Position numbers and translations under genes: made by a program
Source: JACCZX01 sp963786295
GTDB taxonomy: Bacteria > Pseudomonadota > Gammaproteobacteria > Burkholderiales > Burkholderiaceae_F
Reading direction: 5' to 3'
NCBI GenBank assembly: GCA_963786295.1
Contig: CAWAYV010000013.1
Coordinates: forward strand, 26,136-90,135
DNA: 64,000 bases
Shown here: positions 52,748-62,168 of the stretch, in pieces
How the letters are laid out: the number at the start of each line of letters is the position of its first letter
Position numbering within the stretch: position 1 is the first letter of the stretch
The notes under the pieces: generated by a model
Database searches by the model: none
What the model was told of the DNA's origin: nothing
Seen by the model: only the letters and a program-made list of their open reading frames with translations

Positions 52748-53801
52748 CTAGCTCCCAAGCGCCTGCGCCACGTGGCGCACGAAGCCCGCCGAATGCGCCC
52801 CGTCGAGCCAGCGCACAACTACCACCGCTTCGTTGTCCGGATCGATCCACACCATGTGGCCACCCGCGCCGAACATGAACCAGCTCGAGCGCGAAGCGTC
52901 GGCGAACAGGCGCCCGTCGCGATTGAGCCATGTAAGCCAGCCGTAGAACGGTGCCACCGCGCAGGGTGCGTGCATGCGCTGCACCCACTCGCGCGGAACG
53001 ACCTGCCGGCCGTGGTGCACGCCGCCGTCCAGCAGCAACTGGCCGATGCGCGCCTGGTCGCGCGCGCTGATTTTTACGCCGCCGCCCCAGTGCGTGCCGC
53101 CGGGAACCGACTGTACGCGCTGGCCGTCGATCTCAACCCAGGCATCGTCGTAGCCCTCCCAGCTGGAAATCGCGGCCGCCGCCGATCGGCTTCAACACGC
53201 TTTCGAGGAACACCTCCGGCAGCGGCCGCTTGAAGAGGTGAAGCAGCGCCAACGAGAACTGGTTGATGCGCACGTCGTTGTATTCCCAGTAGCTGCCCGG
53301 CTCGCGCAGCGGGCGAAGCTCTCCTTTCTCGCCCTCGGGTGGCTTGGGGTCGTGAGACACGCGCCGGTAGTGCTCCACCTGGTCGGGCATGCCGAAACAT
53401 TCGCCCTGCCATTCGCTGGTCTGTGTCAGGAGGTGCTCCCAAGTGATCACGCGGTTGTGCGCTGAATCGAAGCCGATGCCCGGCAGCCGGTCGCTCACGC
53501 GCTCGCCCGGTTCGAGCAGCCCGCGCGAATGCGCGATGCCCGCGAGCAGCGCGAGGTAAGTCTTCGCGACGCTGAAAGTCTGGTCCGCGCGATCGGGTTC
53601 GCCCCAGGCGGCGACTTCCTCACCGTGCACACGAATGACGCCGGAGACGCCACCGCGCGGATGCACCGGGCCGCGCAGTCGGTTGAACGGCGGCGGGTCA
53701 TCGTGGTGGATGCCCCAATGCGCAAGGTCAGTTGTCGGATCGCGCGGCCACGGAATCTCGTGCGACTGCGCAAAGGTGACTGCTTCGTTGAACTGCTCCA
53801 T
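52748..53801 (-). CDS. beta-lactamase-family serine hydrolase (one frame break)
   Basis: ~350 residues after joining. First piece: TFSVAKTYLALLAGIAHSRG (SxxK with catalytic Ser and Lys), RLPGIGFDSAHNRVITWEHL, LTQTSEWQGECFG and SYWEYNDVRINQFSLALLHL (Tyr-x-Asn motif). Second piece: KISARDQARIGQLLLDGGVH and a GHMVW motif in place of the KTG/HTG box. The break near 53160 looks like one extra base. Start ATG 53801 (MEQFNEAVTF). Class C-like esterase/peptidase fold; no signal peptide, so probably cytosolic and not a true beta-lactamase. Confidence 0.85.
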
Positions 53802-54042
53802 GAAAGTCATGATAGCCAGCGTAACCATCGAACGTAGCGATAAGTTCCGCTTTTGGCCGCGAAGCGCCAGGCTCACTGGAATTTCGGACGCAAGCCACCC
53901 AGAGGCTCGTACGCGGCCGTCAACTCCGGCGCCCTTGGCAGATATGCGCGCGGACGGCTGATCGTTACAACCGCAATCCGTTGGCTCTTCCTATACACAC
54001 CGCTGAAACAAGTTCAGGCGATCCTGCGTCCAGGAGGTCGGT

Positions 54043-54453
54043 ATGGATGTCGACGCAGGACAGCGTCGAGGAAGCAGAGTGAGGCGGAGCCGCTTTGCGC
54101 TGGGGCTCGGTTTCGCGCTCGCACTCGTTGCAGGGGTGAGTGCTTCCGCGCTGCTTGTCTCCGATGCGCCGACCACGATAGCGTGCTACGCGGCCCTGGC
54201 GAACGATCTCACCCCGCTTTTCGATCCCGCTGTTCCCGGTGCTGCAGTTCGAGCCCGGCCTGCCTTTCTCCGTAGCACGCGCGGCTTAACGATCGGTTGC
54301 CTGCCGCGATCGCAAATACATACGTTCAGAGAGGTTCTAGCCCGAACATACAGTTGGGCAATTCTGGGTCAGCACCCGCACAATGATGAATGCGATAACG
54401 CTACAACCGATCGGTGCGGCTACCGTGATGCACGAGTTACGCGATCAGACTGA
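54043..54453 (+). CDS. hypothetical protein with one membrane helix
   Basis: 136 residues with a perfect ribosome site (AGGAGGT, five bases). Arg-rich start, then a hydrophobic helix FALGLGFALALVAGVSASAL, then a segment without recognisable pattern. Its last ~70 bases overlap the ABC ATPase start. A frame shift inside (the sequence gets Arg-rich after residue ~75) is possible. Alternatively not a real gene. Confidence 0.4.
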   Translation: MDVDAGQRRGSRVRRSRFALGLGFALALVAGVSASALLVSDAPTTIACYAALANDLTPLFDPAVPGAAVRARPAFLRSTRGLTIGCLPRSQIHTFREVLARTYSWAILGQHPHNDECDNATTDRCGYRDARVTRSD

Positions 54454-55390
54454 AGCGGCTTCCACTCAAGCCGTGATCTCCATATCGGGGTTGACCAAGA
54501 CTTATGCGTCGGGTCTGCAGGCGCTGAAAGGCATCGATCTCGAGATAAGAAAGGGCGAAATCTTTGCGTTGTTGGGGCCGAACGGTGCCGGCAAGACCAC
54601 GCTGATCAGCATTGTCTGCGGCATCGTCACGGCGACGTCGGGCCGGGTACTTGTCGACGGACACGACATCGTGCGCGACTACCGGGCGGCGCGCTCAAGA
54701 ATCGGACTGGTGCCGCAGGAGCTTCATACCGACATGTTCGAATCGGTGTGGGGCACGGTTCGATTCAGTCGCGGCTTGTTTGGTCGCGCTGCGAACCCTA
54801 CGCACCTCGAAAAGGTGCTGCGCGAGCTGTCACTATGGAACAAGCGCGACGACAAGATCATGACCCTTTCCGGTGGAATGAAACGGCGTGTGCTGATCGC
54901 CAAGGCGCTGGCGCACGAGCCGCGCATCCTGTTTCTCGACGAGCCGACGGCCGGTGTTGATGTCGAACTGCGCCGCGATATGTGGGCGCTGGTGCGCCGA
55001 CTGCGCGAGCAAGGCGTCACGATCATTCTGACGACGCACTACATCGATGAAGCCGAAGAGATGGCTGATCGAATCGGAGTCGTCAACAAAGGTGAGCTGA
55101 TCGTGGTTGAGGAGAAGAACACGCTGATGAAGAAGCTCGGCAAGAAGCAGCTGACACTGCATTTGCAGCAGCCGATGACAGCGATCCCCGCTGCTCTAAG
55201 CGACTGGGAACTGGCGCTCACCAACGGCGGCAGCGAGCTCGAATACAGCTTTACCGCGAGCCAAGAGCACACGGCGATACCGGCGCTGCTGCGTCGAATC
55301 AGCGATCTGGGGATCGGCTACAAAGACCTGAATACCAGGCAAAGCTCGCTTGAAGACATCTTTGTGAGCTTGGTAAGCGAACGCATATGA
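54383..55390 (+). CDS. ABC-2-type transporter ATPase (YadG-like)
   Basis: 335 residues. Walker A GPNGAGKTT, Q-loop RSRIGLVPQELHTDMFESVW, signature LSGGMKRRVLIAKALAHEPR, Walker B ILFLDEPTAGVD, and IILTTHYIDEAEEMADRIGV; C-terminal DUF4162-like tail. The start may be ATG 54383, 54386 or 54428; no good ribosome site is seen for any. ATGA overlap with the permease gene. Confidence 0.92.
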   Translation: MMNAITLQPIGAATVMHELRDQTEAASTQAVISISGLTKTYASGLQALKGIDLEIRKGEIFALLGPNGAGKTTLISIVCGIVTATSGRVLVDGHDIVRDYRAARSRIGLVPQELHTDMFESVWGTVRFSRGLFGRAANPTHLEKVLRELSLWNKRDDKIMTLSGGMKRRVLIAKALAHEPRILFLDEPTAGVDVELRRDMWALVRRLREQGVTIILTTHYIDEAEEMADRIGVVNKGELIVVEEKNTLMKKLGKKQLTLHLQQPMTAIPAALSDWELALTNGGSELEYSFTASQEHTAIPALLRRISDLGIGYKDLNTRQSSLEDIFVSLVSERI

Positions 55391-56187
55391 CGGCAAAGCG
55401 GATGACCAGAAGCGGTGTACCGCCCTTCAACCACTACGCGGTTCTCGCGATTTATCGCTTTGAAATGGAGCGTGCTCGTCGCACACTGTGGCAAAGCCTG
55501 GTCACCCCGATCATCACGACATCGCTTTACTTCATTGTTTTTGGCGCAGCGATCGGCTCGCGCATCAGCGAAGTCGACGGCGTGCCGTACGGTGCGTTTA
55601 TCGTGCCCGGGCTGATCATGCTGTCGCTTTTCACCGAGAGCCTGTCGAACGCTTCGTTCGGAATCTATCTGCCGCGCTTTACCGGAACGATTTATGAAGT
55701 GCTGTCGGCACCGGTGTCGCCATTGGAAATGGTGCTCGGCTATGTTGGCGCAGCCGCGACCAAATCGATAGTTCTCGGTGCAGTGATTCTCGCAACGTCG
55801 ACCCTCTTTGTACCGATCCAAATTCTGCATCCGCTCTGGATGGTTGTGTTTTTAGTGCTGACGGCGACGACTTTCAGTTTGTTCGGGTTCGTCATCGGCG
55901 TCTGGGCCAAGGGCTTCGAGCAACTGCAATTCATTCCGATGTTGATCATTGCGCCGCTGACCTTTCTCGGCGGCGCGTTTTACTCGATCGACATGCTTCC
56001 CGAAGCCTGGCGTACGTTCAGTCTTTTCAATCCGGTTGTTTACCTGATCAGCGGCTTCCGCTGGAGCTTTTTTGGAAATGCCGACGTCGACGTCGGCATC
56101 AGCCTCGCGATGACGCTGGGATTCCTATTGCTCTGCCTTGCCGTGGTGTGGCGGATCTTTATGACGGGATACCGGCTCAAGAGCTAA
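55387..56187 (+). CDS. ABC-2-type transporter permease (YadH-like)
   Basis: 266 residues, six helices. FEMERARRTLWQSLVTPIIT, SLYFIVFGAAIGSRISEVDG, YGAFIVPGLIMLSLFTESLS, GIYLPRFTGTIYEVLSAPVS and LLIIAPLTFLGGAFYSIDML are the YadH hallmarks. Works with the upstream ATPase; substrate (drug or polysaccharide) unknown. Confidence 0.93.
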   Translation: MTAKRMTRSGVPPFNHYAVLAIYRFEMERARRTLWQSLVTPIITTSLYFIVFGAAIGSRISEVDGVPYGAFIVPGLIMLSLFTESLSNASFGIYLPRFTGTIYEVLSAPVSPLEMVLGYVGAAATKSIVLGAVILATSTLFVPIQILHPLWMVVFLVLTATTFSLFGFVIGVWAKGFEQLQFIPMLIIAPLTFLGGAFYSIDMLPEAWRTFSLFNPVVYLISGFRWSFFGNADVDVGISLAMTLGFLLLCLAVVWRIFMTGYRLKS

Positions 56188-56301
56188 GCACGGTTGCGAC
56201 TAACTCGCCAACCGGCGTGGCGCACGCAAGGATTGCAGTTGCAACCCGGCGGCGCCCGTCGCGTAATCGTCGCGACGCGCTGAGGCGTCAGACTTCCGAA
56301 A

Positions 56302-56607
56302 ATGAAACTTCCCTCGCGCTACGGCGCCTTTCTCACACCGCTGATCCTCTCGATATTCATGTCGGGCATTGTCTCGGGCGTAGCCACAGCAAAGAGCCTC
56401 GGGCTTGAGCCGGGATTGACCGCGGCGTGGATGAGCGCCTGGGGTACGTCGTGGGCGATCGCATTCCCGGTGCTGCTCCTTGTTCAGCCGCTCGTACGCC
56501 GGATCGTGAACGCCCTCGTGCACCCACCCGAGGCCGAACATGATGCGAGGAAGCTAAGTGATAGCGGCACGGGCGCCAGCCATAGCGGCCTGTCGATTTC
56601 GAGGTGA
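56302..56607 (+). CDS. DUF2798 membrane protein
   Basis: 101 residues, two helices (FLTPLILSIFMSGIVSGVAT; SWAIAFPVLLLVQPLVRRIV) with the DUF2798 Trp-rich loop (LTAAWMSAWGTSWAIAFP). Function unknown. The last ~20 residues are polar and may be variable. 114 bases separate it from the ABC permease. Confidence 0.85.
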   Translation: MKLPSRYGAFLTPLILSIFMSGIVSGVATAKSLGLEPGLTAAWMSAWGTSWAIAFPVLLLVQPLVRRIVNALVHPPEAEHDARKLSDSGTGASHSGLSISR

Positions 56608-56670
56608 CCCGTTCGACTAGTGTCAAAGGCCTGGCAAGTCGTGGTGGCTTGGGGCCAACGGGAGCCGCGA

Positions 56671-56811
56671 ATGCAAACAATCATCAGTAGTTGGGAGTTG
56701 GTGAGTCGATCAGCGAAGGGGCTGGGCCCCTATCTGATGCTCGAAATCTTGATGCCTGGCGGAACGCTGCTTGCACTGCTTCTCTTCCTCTATAAACGCT
56801 ACCGGCAGTGA
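56671..56811 (+). CDS. 46-residue single-helix membrane protein
   Basis: MQTIISSWELVSRSAKGLGP then YLMLEILMPGGTLLALLLFL and a basic end YKRYRQ. The segment L-P-G-G-T-L-x-A-L-L-x-x-L followed by basic residues is one I know from small Burkholderiales proteins of unknown role. GGGAG lies eight bases upstream of ATG 56671. The next ~130 bases up to the Gdx gene hold nothing recognised. Confidence 0.7.
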   Translation: MQTIISSWELVSRSAKGLGPYLMLEILMPGGTLLALLLFLYKRYRQ

Positions 56812-56939
56812 TCTGCTTGCTTCTCCAGATGTTTTACTGTCACCGAAAGTAGATCCGACATAGCTGAACTTGTTCATGCGTCGTCGCATCGCGCGCACTC
56901 GCCGCGATTCAAAGCCCTTCATTCAACTGAGGACCGTTG

Positions 56940-57293
56940 ATGCCTGTCACGCTCACGCCAAATCTTGCTTGGATGCTTCTCGTTGTCGCGGGTCTACTTG
57001 AGATCGTGTGGTCGATCAGCATGAAAGCCTCGCACGGTTTCACAAAGCACCATTTCACGGCTATCACGATCATTGCAGCCTGGCTAAGCTTCGGGCTGCT
57101 CGGGCTGGCGCTGCGTCAACTCCCGGTGGGAACTGCTTATGCGGTCTGGACGGGGATTGGCGCAGTCGGGGCAGCCGTACTCGGCATTGTCATCTTTAGC
57201 GAATCGCTCAGCGCCGCGCGCATCGGATGCATCGCACTCATCGTATGCGGCATCCTCGGGCTAAAGCTACTAGGCGGCGAGAGCGCGTCCTGA
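56940..57293 (+). CDS. SMR-family guanidinium exporter (Gdx/SugE)
   Basis: 117 residues, four helices. AWMLLVVAGLLEIVWSISMK carries the essential Glu of the dual-topology SMR dimer; the pattern SMKASHGFTKH and GTAYAVWTGIGAVGAAVLGI are of the SugE/Gdx subgroup rather than EmrE. Exports guanidinium in exchange for protons. I looked for a guanidine riboswitch in 56812-56939 and did not find one. Confidence 0.92.
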   Translation: MPVTLTPNLAWMLLVVAGLLEIVWSISMKASHGFTKHHFTAITIIAAWLSFGLLGLALRQLPVGTAYAVWTGIGAVGAAVLGIVIFSESLSAARIGCIALIVCGILGLKLLGGESAS

Positions 57294-57394
57294 CCTCAGC
57301 CCAACGACCGGGAAACCAATCCAGGGCATTGGAAGGAGAATTGCAATAATTGGCGCCGACGGCGTCGAACAGATTGAACAAAAGGAAACAGACC

Positions 57395-58298
57395 GTGGCC
57401 CGCATTCTGCTGAAGACGACCATACCGACGACTGAGGATGACTGGTCGATCGCTCGCTTCTCGATGCTGCGCGATCTGCTGGGCGGGAGCCATCAGGTCG
57501 AAGCGCGCGACCGCATCACGGATGAAAGAGGCGATGACGTCGATCTTGCCGGCGGAAGCGACCTACCTTTCGACCAGATCTGGTTGTTCGCAGTTGACGT
57601 GACCAATGCGCTGACGGCGGCCGATGTCGCCGGCATCGAAGCGTTTCGGCGCCGAGGCGGGGGGCTTCTTTTGGCGCGCGATCACTTCGACCTCGGGAGC
57701 GGTCTCTCGAAGCTCTCCGGCATCGGTGCCGCTCATCATTTCCACAACGTCAACCCAGAAACGGAGCTCGAACGCCGTACGCGTGATGATCCGTTCACGC
57801 TGCAGATCGATTGGCCAAACTATCACTCAGGCGCAAACGGCGACTATCAGGAAATCGAAGCGATCACGCCGGCCCATCCGTTGCTGCGCCGGGCGGACGG
57901 CGGAGCGATTGGTTACTTGCCAGCGCATCCTCACGAAGGCGCCGTGAGCGCGCCGACGGAGTTGGGAAGCGCTGCGCGGGTGGTTGCGCGGGGTACGAGC
58001 AGCGTGACGGGACGACCCTTCAATCTGATGGTGGCGATCGATCGCTATCGGCACGATGGGCAGATCTCGGCCGCGCGGTCGCCGAGTCGACTTTCCATCG
58101 CTTCGCGGACTACAACTGGAATACCGCCGCGGGCTGCCCGAGTTGGTCGATGAGCCGCCCGGCAACGGGTTGCAGCGCGAGCCCAGGGCGCTAAACGACA
58201 CGCGCGACTATGCACGCAACATCGCGGAGTGGCTCAGTCGTTCGTCGTCCCTGCGTGTCCGTCGCCGCTTAGACCCGTCAAGCCGCCAACCGCGGTGA
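57395..58298 (+). CDS. GATase1-like conserved protein (two frame breaks)
   Basis: Start GTG 57395 (AAGGAAA upstream): MARILLKTTIPTTEDDWSIA. RRGGGLLLARDHFDLGSGLS and IGAAHHFHNVNPETELERRT suggest a class I glutamine-amidotransferase-like fold with an Asp-His loop, possibly ThuA-like. Pieces in other frames continue the protein: AVAESTFHRFADYNWNTAAG (about 58066-58145) and NDTRDYARNIAEWLSRSS (about 58145-58298). Two missing bases near 58065 and 58148 would join them. A single ~300-residue protein is the simplest reading; a decayed gene is possible. Confidence 0.6.
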
Positions 58299-58583
58299 TC
58301 GACGATGCGCCCATCGGGCCGTGGCCGGCGTGTGCGGCTTCGCGGCAAACAGCGGGCCGCGATATGCTGACCGATGATCGGCGGCCAGCAGAACGTGCAC
58401 TCTACGAAACGCCAGGGGCTCGGTTACCGATCTCAATTGCCGCGCTCCATGAACGTGAGCTGCAACGGGTCGGTAGCGGTCGTTAATGATTGCGATTTGA
58501 CCTGATCGAGGCATGTCCATCAGCTCAGATCCCGGCGCGGACGAGTGTAGGACTGTGATGAGCCGCCGTAGTATCCGCGATTC
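58299..58583. other. intergenic region, no gene seen
   Basis: 285 bases between the GATase1-like gene and the ABC exporter. No convincing frame, hairpin or RNA motif. Confidence 0.45.
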
Positions 58584-60426
58584 ATGACCGGCGCTCCCCC
58601 TATTCAAACGTCACGCTCATCCACCGCAACGTCTGCTTCCGCTTCAGTCGAAAACACGTCATCGGCGCGAACGCTGCGCCCGCTTGCGGCGCTACTTCCG
58701 TTTTTAACCCCGTACAAGAAACAGATCGCGCTGGCCCTGCTCTTCCTTTTGCTCGCAGCGGCTGCGACGCTGGCGCTGCCCGCAGCGATAAAAAGCGTGG
58801 TCGATCACGGCTTCGCGGCCGACGTGAGCGACTCGGCGGAGCGACTCGCCGCAGTTCGCCGCCAGTTCCTGCTGTTCATTCCGCTCGCGCTCGCGATGGC
58901 GGTATTCACGTCAGCGCGCTTTTTCATGGTGACCTGGCTCGGCGAGCGCGTTACCGCCGATCTGCGCGCTGCGGTGTATTCGCACGTTCTGCAGCAAAGT
59001 CCGCAGTTTTTCGAGACGCTGAAAACCGGAGAGGTCCTGTCGCGCCTGACTACGGATACGACCGTGATTCAGACGGCAGTGGGTTCCAGCATTTCAATGG
59101 GACTGCGCAATACAGTGCTGTTCCTCGGCGGCTTGACGATGCTGGTCATCACGAGCCCGCGGCTGATGGTGATCGTGCTGGCGGTCATCGGTCTCGTGGT
59201 GCTGCCGGCCGTGATCTTCGGCAGGCGTGTGCGCAAACTGTCGCGCGCGAGTCAGGACCGAATCGCTGATTCCAGCGCGATTGCCGGGAGAGATACTGAA
59301 CGCGATCCCCGTCGTGCAGAGCTTCACGCAGCAGGCGCACGAAAGCACACGTTTCGGTAATGCGAACGAGCAGGCATTCAAGACGTCGATCCGTCGCACT
59401 GGTGCGCGCTCGCTGTTAACGGCTTTCGTGATCATCGGAGTGTTCGCGTCGCTGCTCTATGGTGTCTACTCCGGCGCCCAGTCGGTAATCGCAGGGCGGA
59501 TTTCACTTGGCGAACTTTCGGAGTCGGTGTTGTACGTGATGCTGGTCGCATCCAGCGTCGCGGTGCTTGCTGAAGTTTGGGGCGACATCGTGCGCGCTGC
59601 GGGTGCGACCGAGCGGCTGATGGAACTGCTCGCGACGCGCTCCGACATCGTTGATCCAGAGCAGCCGCGCACCCTGCCGCGCGCCGGCGGCGGCATGAAA
59701 GTGGAGTTTGACCACGTCACGTTTCGCTATCCGTCGCGCCCGACGCACGTTGTGTTGAATGATCTGTCGCTGGCGATCGAACCAGGCGAGACGGTCGCGC
59801 TGGTCGGGCCATCGGGTGCCGGCAAGACCACAATTTTTCAACTGCTGCTGCGCTTTTACGACGTCACTGAAGGCGCGATCCGTTTCGACGGCGTTGCACT
59901 GACCGAGGCACGACTCGACGATCTGCGCGCGAGGATTGCGCTGGTGCCGCAGGATGCGGTGATTTTTTCCGCGGATGCAATGGAAAACATTCGCTATGGC
60001 AGACCCTCGGCAACTGACGACGAAGTAATCGCCGCCGCACGGTCGGCCTTCGCCGACGATTTCATTCGCGCCTTGCCCGAGGGATATCGCAGCTTCCTCG
60101 GCGAGCGCGGCGTCCGCTTGTCCGGTGGCCAGCGGCAGCGCATCTCGATCGCGCGCGCGATGTTGAAAAACGCGCCGCTGCTGCTGCTCGACGAAGCGAC
60201 CAGCGCGCTCGATGCCGAGAGCGAGCAGATTGTGCAGCGCGCGTTGCAGGCTGCGATGTCGGGGCGCACGACGCTGGTGATCGCGCACCGACTCGCGACC
60301 GTGCAGCGCGCCGACCGGATCGTCGTGCTCGATCACGGCGGCATTGTCGAAGTCGGGCGGCACGATCAACTGGTGGCCACCGACGGCTTGTACGCGCGGC
60401 TGGCGGCATTGCAGTTTTCAATGTGA
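58584..60426 (+). CDS. MsbA-like ABC exporter (one frame break)
   Basis: ~613 residues: six-helix membrane domain and ATPase. First frame: LRPLAALLPFLTPYKKQIAL, SARFFMVTWLGERVTADLRA and LSRLTTDTTVIQTAVG. Second frame: LNAIPVVQSFTQQAHESTRF, Walker A GPSGAGKTT, IALVPQDAVIFSADAMENIR, signature LSGGQRQRISIARAMLKNAP, Walker B LLLLDEATSALD, IAHRLATV. The frame changes at 59285, where three G instead of two fits. Likely a homodimeric lipid or drug exporter. Confidence 0.93.
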
Positions 60427-60452
60427 AGGTTGGCAGAAAGTAGAATCGCGTG

Positions 60453-61247
60453 ATGCATCAATACGAAGACTTCATGCGCCACGTGTTCGAGCGGGGCGTC
60501 ACCAAGACAGATCGCACCGGCACCGGCACGCGCTCGTGGTTCGGGTATCAGATGCGATTCGATCTGCAGCAGGGATTCCCGCTGATTACTACCAAGAAGC
60601 TGCACTTGCGATCGATCATTTATGAGTTGCTGTGGTTCCTTCAGGGATCGAGCAATGTGCAGTACTTGCGCGATAACCACGTCACGATTTGGGACGAGTG
60701 GGCGGACGAGCACGGCGAGCTCGGCCCGGTATACGGTGTGCAGTGGCGTTCGTGGCCGTCGCCCGACGGCGGAACGATCGATCAGATCTCACAGGTGATA
60801 CAAGAGATCAGGCAGAACCCCGATTCGCGGCGCCTGATCGTGTCGGCGTGGAACGTCGGCGATATTCCGAAGATGGCGTTGCCTCCGTGCCATTTGCTAT
60901 TTCAGTTCTACGTTGCGCAGGGGAAACTATCGTGCCAGTTGTATCAGCGCAGCTGCGATATTTTTATCGGCGTGCCATTTAACATCGCGAGCTACGCGTT
61001 GTTGACGCACATGGTTGCGCAGCAATGCGACCTCGACGTCGGCGATTTCATCTGGACCGGCGGCGATTGCCACATCTACAGCAATCATTTTGATCAGGTA
61101 CGCGACCAGTTATCGCGCACGCCGCGGCCGTATCCGAAGCTCGTGATCAAGCGCAAGCCGCAGTCACTGTTCGATTACCGCTACGAAGACTTCGAAGTCG
61201 AAGCGTACGACCCGCATCCGCATATCAAGGCGCCGGTCGCGGTGTGA
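60453..61247 (+). CDS. thyA: thymidylate synthase
   Basis: Converts dUMP to dTMP with methylene-tetrahydrofolate. 264 residues, as in E. coli. KTDRTGTGTRSWFGYQMRFD, IIYELLWFLQGSSNVQYLRD, RRLIVSAWNVGDIPKMALPP and the catalytic Cys in PPCHLLFQFYVAQGKLSCQL; SCDIFIGVPFNIASYALLTH follows. Start ATG 60453. Its stop overlaps the folA start (GTGA), the usual thyA-folA pair. Confidence 0.98.
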   Translation: MHQYEDFMRHVFERGVTKTDRTGTGTRSWFGYQMRFDLQQGFPLITTKKLHLRSIIYELLWFLQGSSNVQYLRDNHVTIWDEWADEHGELGPVYGVQWRSWPSPDGGTIDQISQVIQEIRQNPDSRRLIVSAWNVGDIPKMALPPCHLLFQFYVAQGKLSCQLYQRSCDIFIGVPFNIASYALLTHMVAQQCDLDVGDFIWTGGDCHIYSNHFDQVRDQLSRTPRPYPKLVIKRKPQSLFDYRYEDFEVEAYDPHPHIKAPVAV

Positions 61248-61737
61248 GGGCCCCGATCATCACGCTGATCGCCGCGCGTGCGCGCAACGGCGTGATCGGC
61301 CGTAACAATCAAATGCCCTGGAAGATTCCCGGCGAGCAGGCGTACTTCAAACGCATGACGATGGGCCACCCCATCGTGATGGGCCGCAAGACATGGGAGT
61401 CGATCGGCCGTCCGCTGCCGGGTAGGCGCAACATCGTGGTTACACGTAACCGCGCATATACGCGCGACGGGAGCTGACATCGTCAGCAGCCTGGACGACG
61501 CTCTATCGCTGGCCGGTGACGCCGAAGAAGTATTCGTCATCGGCGGCGGCCAGTTGTTCGCCGAAGCGATGCCGCGCGCGAGCCGCCTGTTGCTGACCGA
61601 GATCGATGCGCGACTTTGACGGCGATACGTTCATGCCAGCGCCCGATCGAGCGCAATGGCGCGAAGTAAGTCGTGAGGCTCATCCGCCGACGAGCGATCG
61701 AGCCTTCGGCTATTCGTTCGTCGTTTACGAACGCTAG
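61244..61737 (+). CDS. folA: dihydrofolate reductase (two frame breaks)
   Basis: Reduces dihydrofolate with NADPH. GTG start at 61244. First frame: ITLIAARARNGVIGRNNQMP WKIPGEQAYF with the conserved Trp/substrate loop, GHPIVMGRKTWESIGRPLPG. A second piece gives IVSSLDDALSLAGDAEEVFV and IGGGQLFAEAMPRASRLLLT. A third gives DFDGDTFMPAPDRAQW and FGYSFVVYER. One extra base at ~61470 (GGG for GG) and a second indel near 61612 explain the breaks. Full length after joining ~163 residues, normal. The gene is essential in most bacteria with thyA, which argues for sequencing error. Confidence 0.93.
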
Positions 61738-61748
61738 CGCTGCCGAAC

Positions 61749-62168
61749 ATGCAACCTCCTAAGGTCATCGTCACCAAGATCGGCTTCGATGGGCACGATC
61801 GCGGCAGCCGAGTCGTCGCTGCGTTCCTGCGCGACGCCGGCATGGAAGTCATCTACACGCCGCCTTGGCAGGAAGTGGCGACGGTGGTCAAGCTGGCGAT
61901 CGAGGAAGACGCCGAAGTGATCGGCATCTCGTCGCTCGCGACCGATCACTTGCTGGTACCTCGATTGATGACCGCACTGCGCGACGCCGGCGTCAGCGAT
62001 GTGCAGGTGATCGTGGGTGGCATCGTGCCGGCGCGCGACGAGAAGCTGCTGCTCGATGCAGGAGTCGCGCGCGTTTTTCACCCGGGCACGTCGCTGGAAG
62101 ACATCGCAGCGGAGATACGCACGCTTTCAACGCGTGCGCGTGCGATGCGAGAAAAGGAAGTGCCATGA
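61749..62168 (+). CDS. B12-binding small subunit of an acyl-CoA mutase
   Basis: 139 residues, stand-alone cobalamin domain. KVIVTKIGFDGHDRGSRVVA holds the K...DGHDRG motif with the cobalt-binding His; GISSLATDHLLVPRLMTALR and VIVGGIVPARDEKLLLDAGV (SxL and GG motifs) complete the B12-binding fold. Stand-alone small subunits are found in isobutyryl- and 2-hydroxyisobutyryl-CoA mutases and in archaeal methylmalonyl-CoA mutase. Overlaps the large subunit start (ATGA). Confidence 0.95.
   Translation: MQPPKVIVTKIGFDGHDRGSRVVAAFLRDAGMEVIYTPPWQEVATVVKLAIEEDAEVIGISSLATDHLLVPRLMTALRDAGVSDVQVIVGGIVPARDEKLLLDAGVARVFHPGTSLEDIAAEIRTLSTRARAMREKEVP

Noticed and set aside
56812..56939. Possible guanidine riboswitch before the Gdx gene
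   Set aside because: No ykkC-type conserved motifs or paired ACGR hairpins could be seen; only ~130 bases are available.
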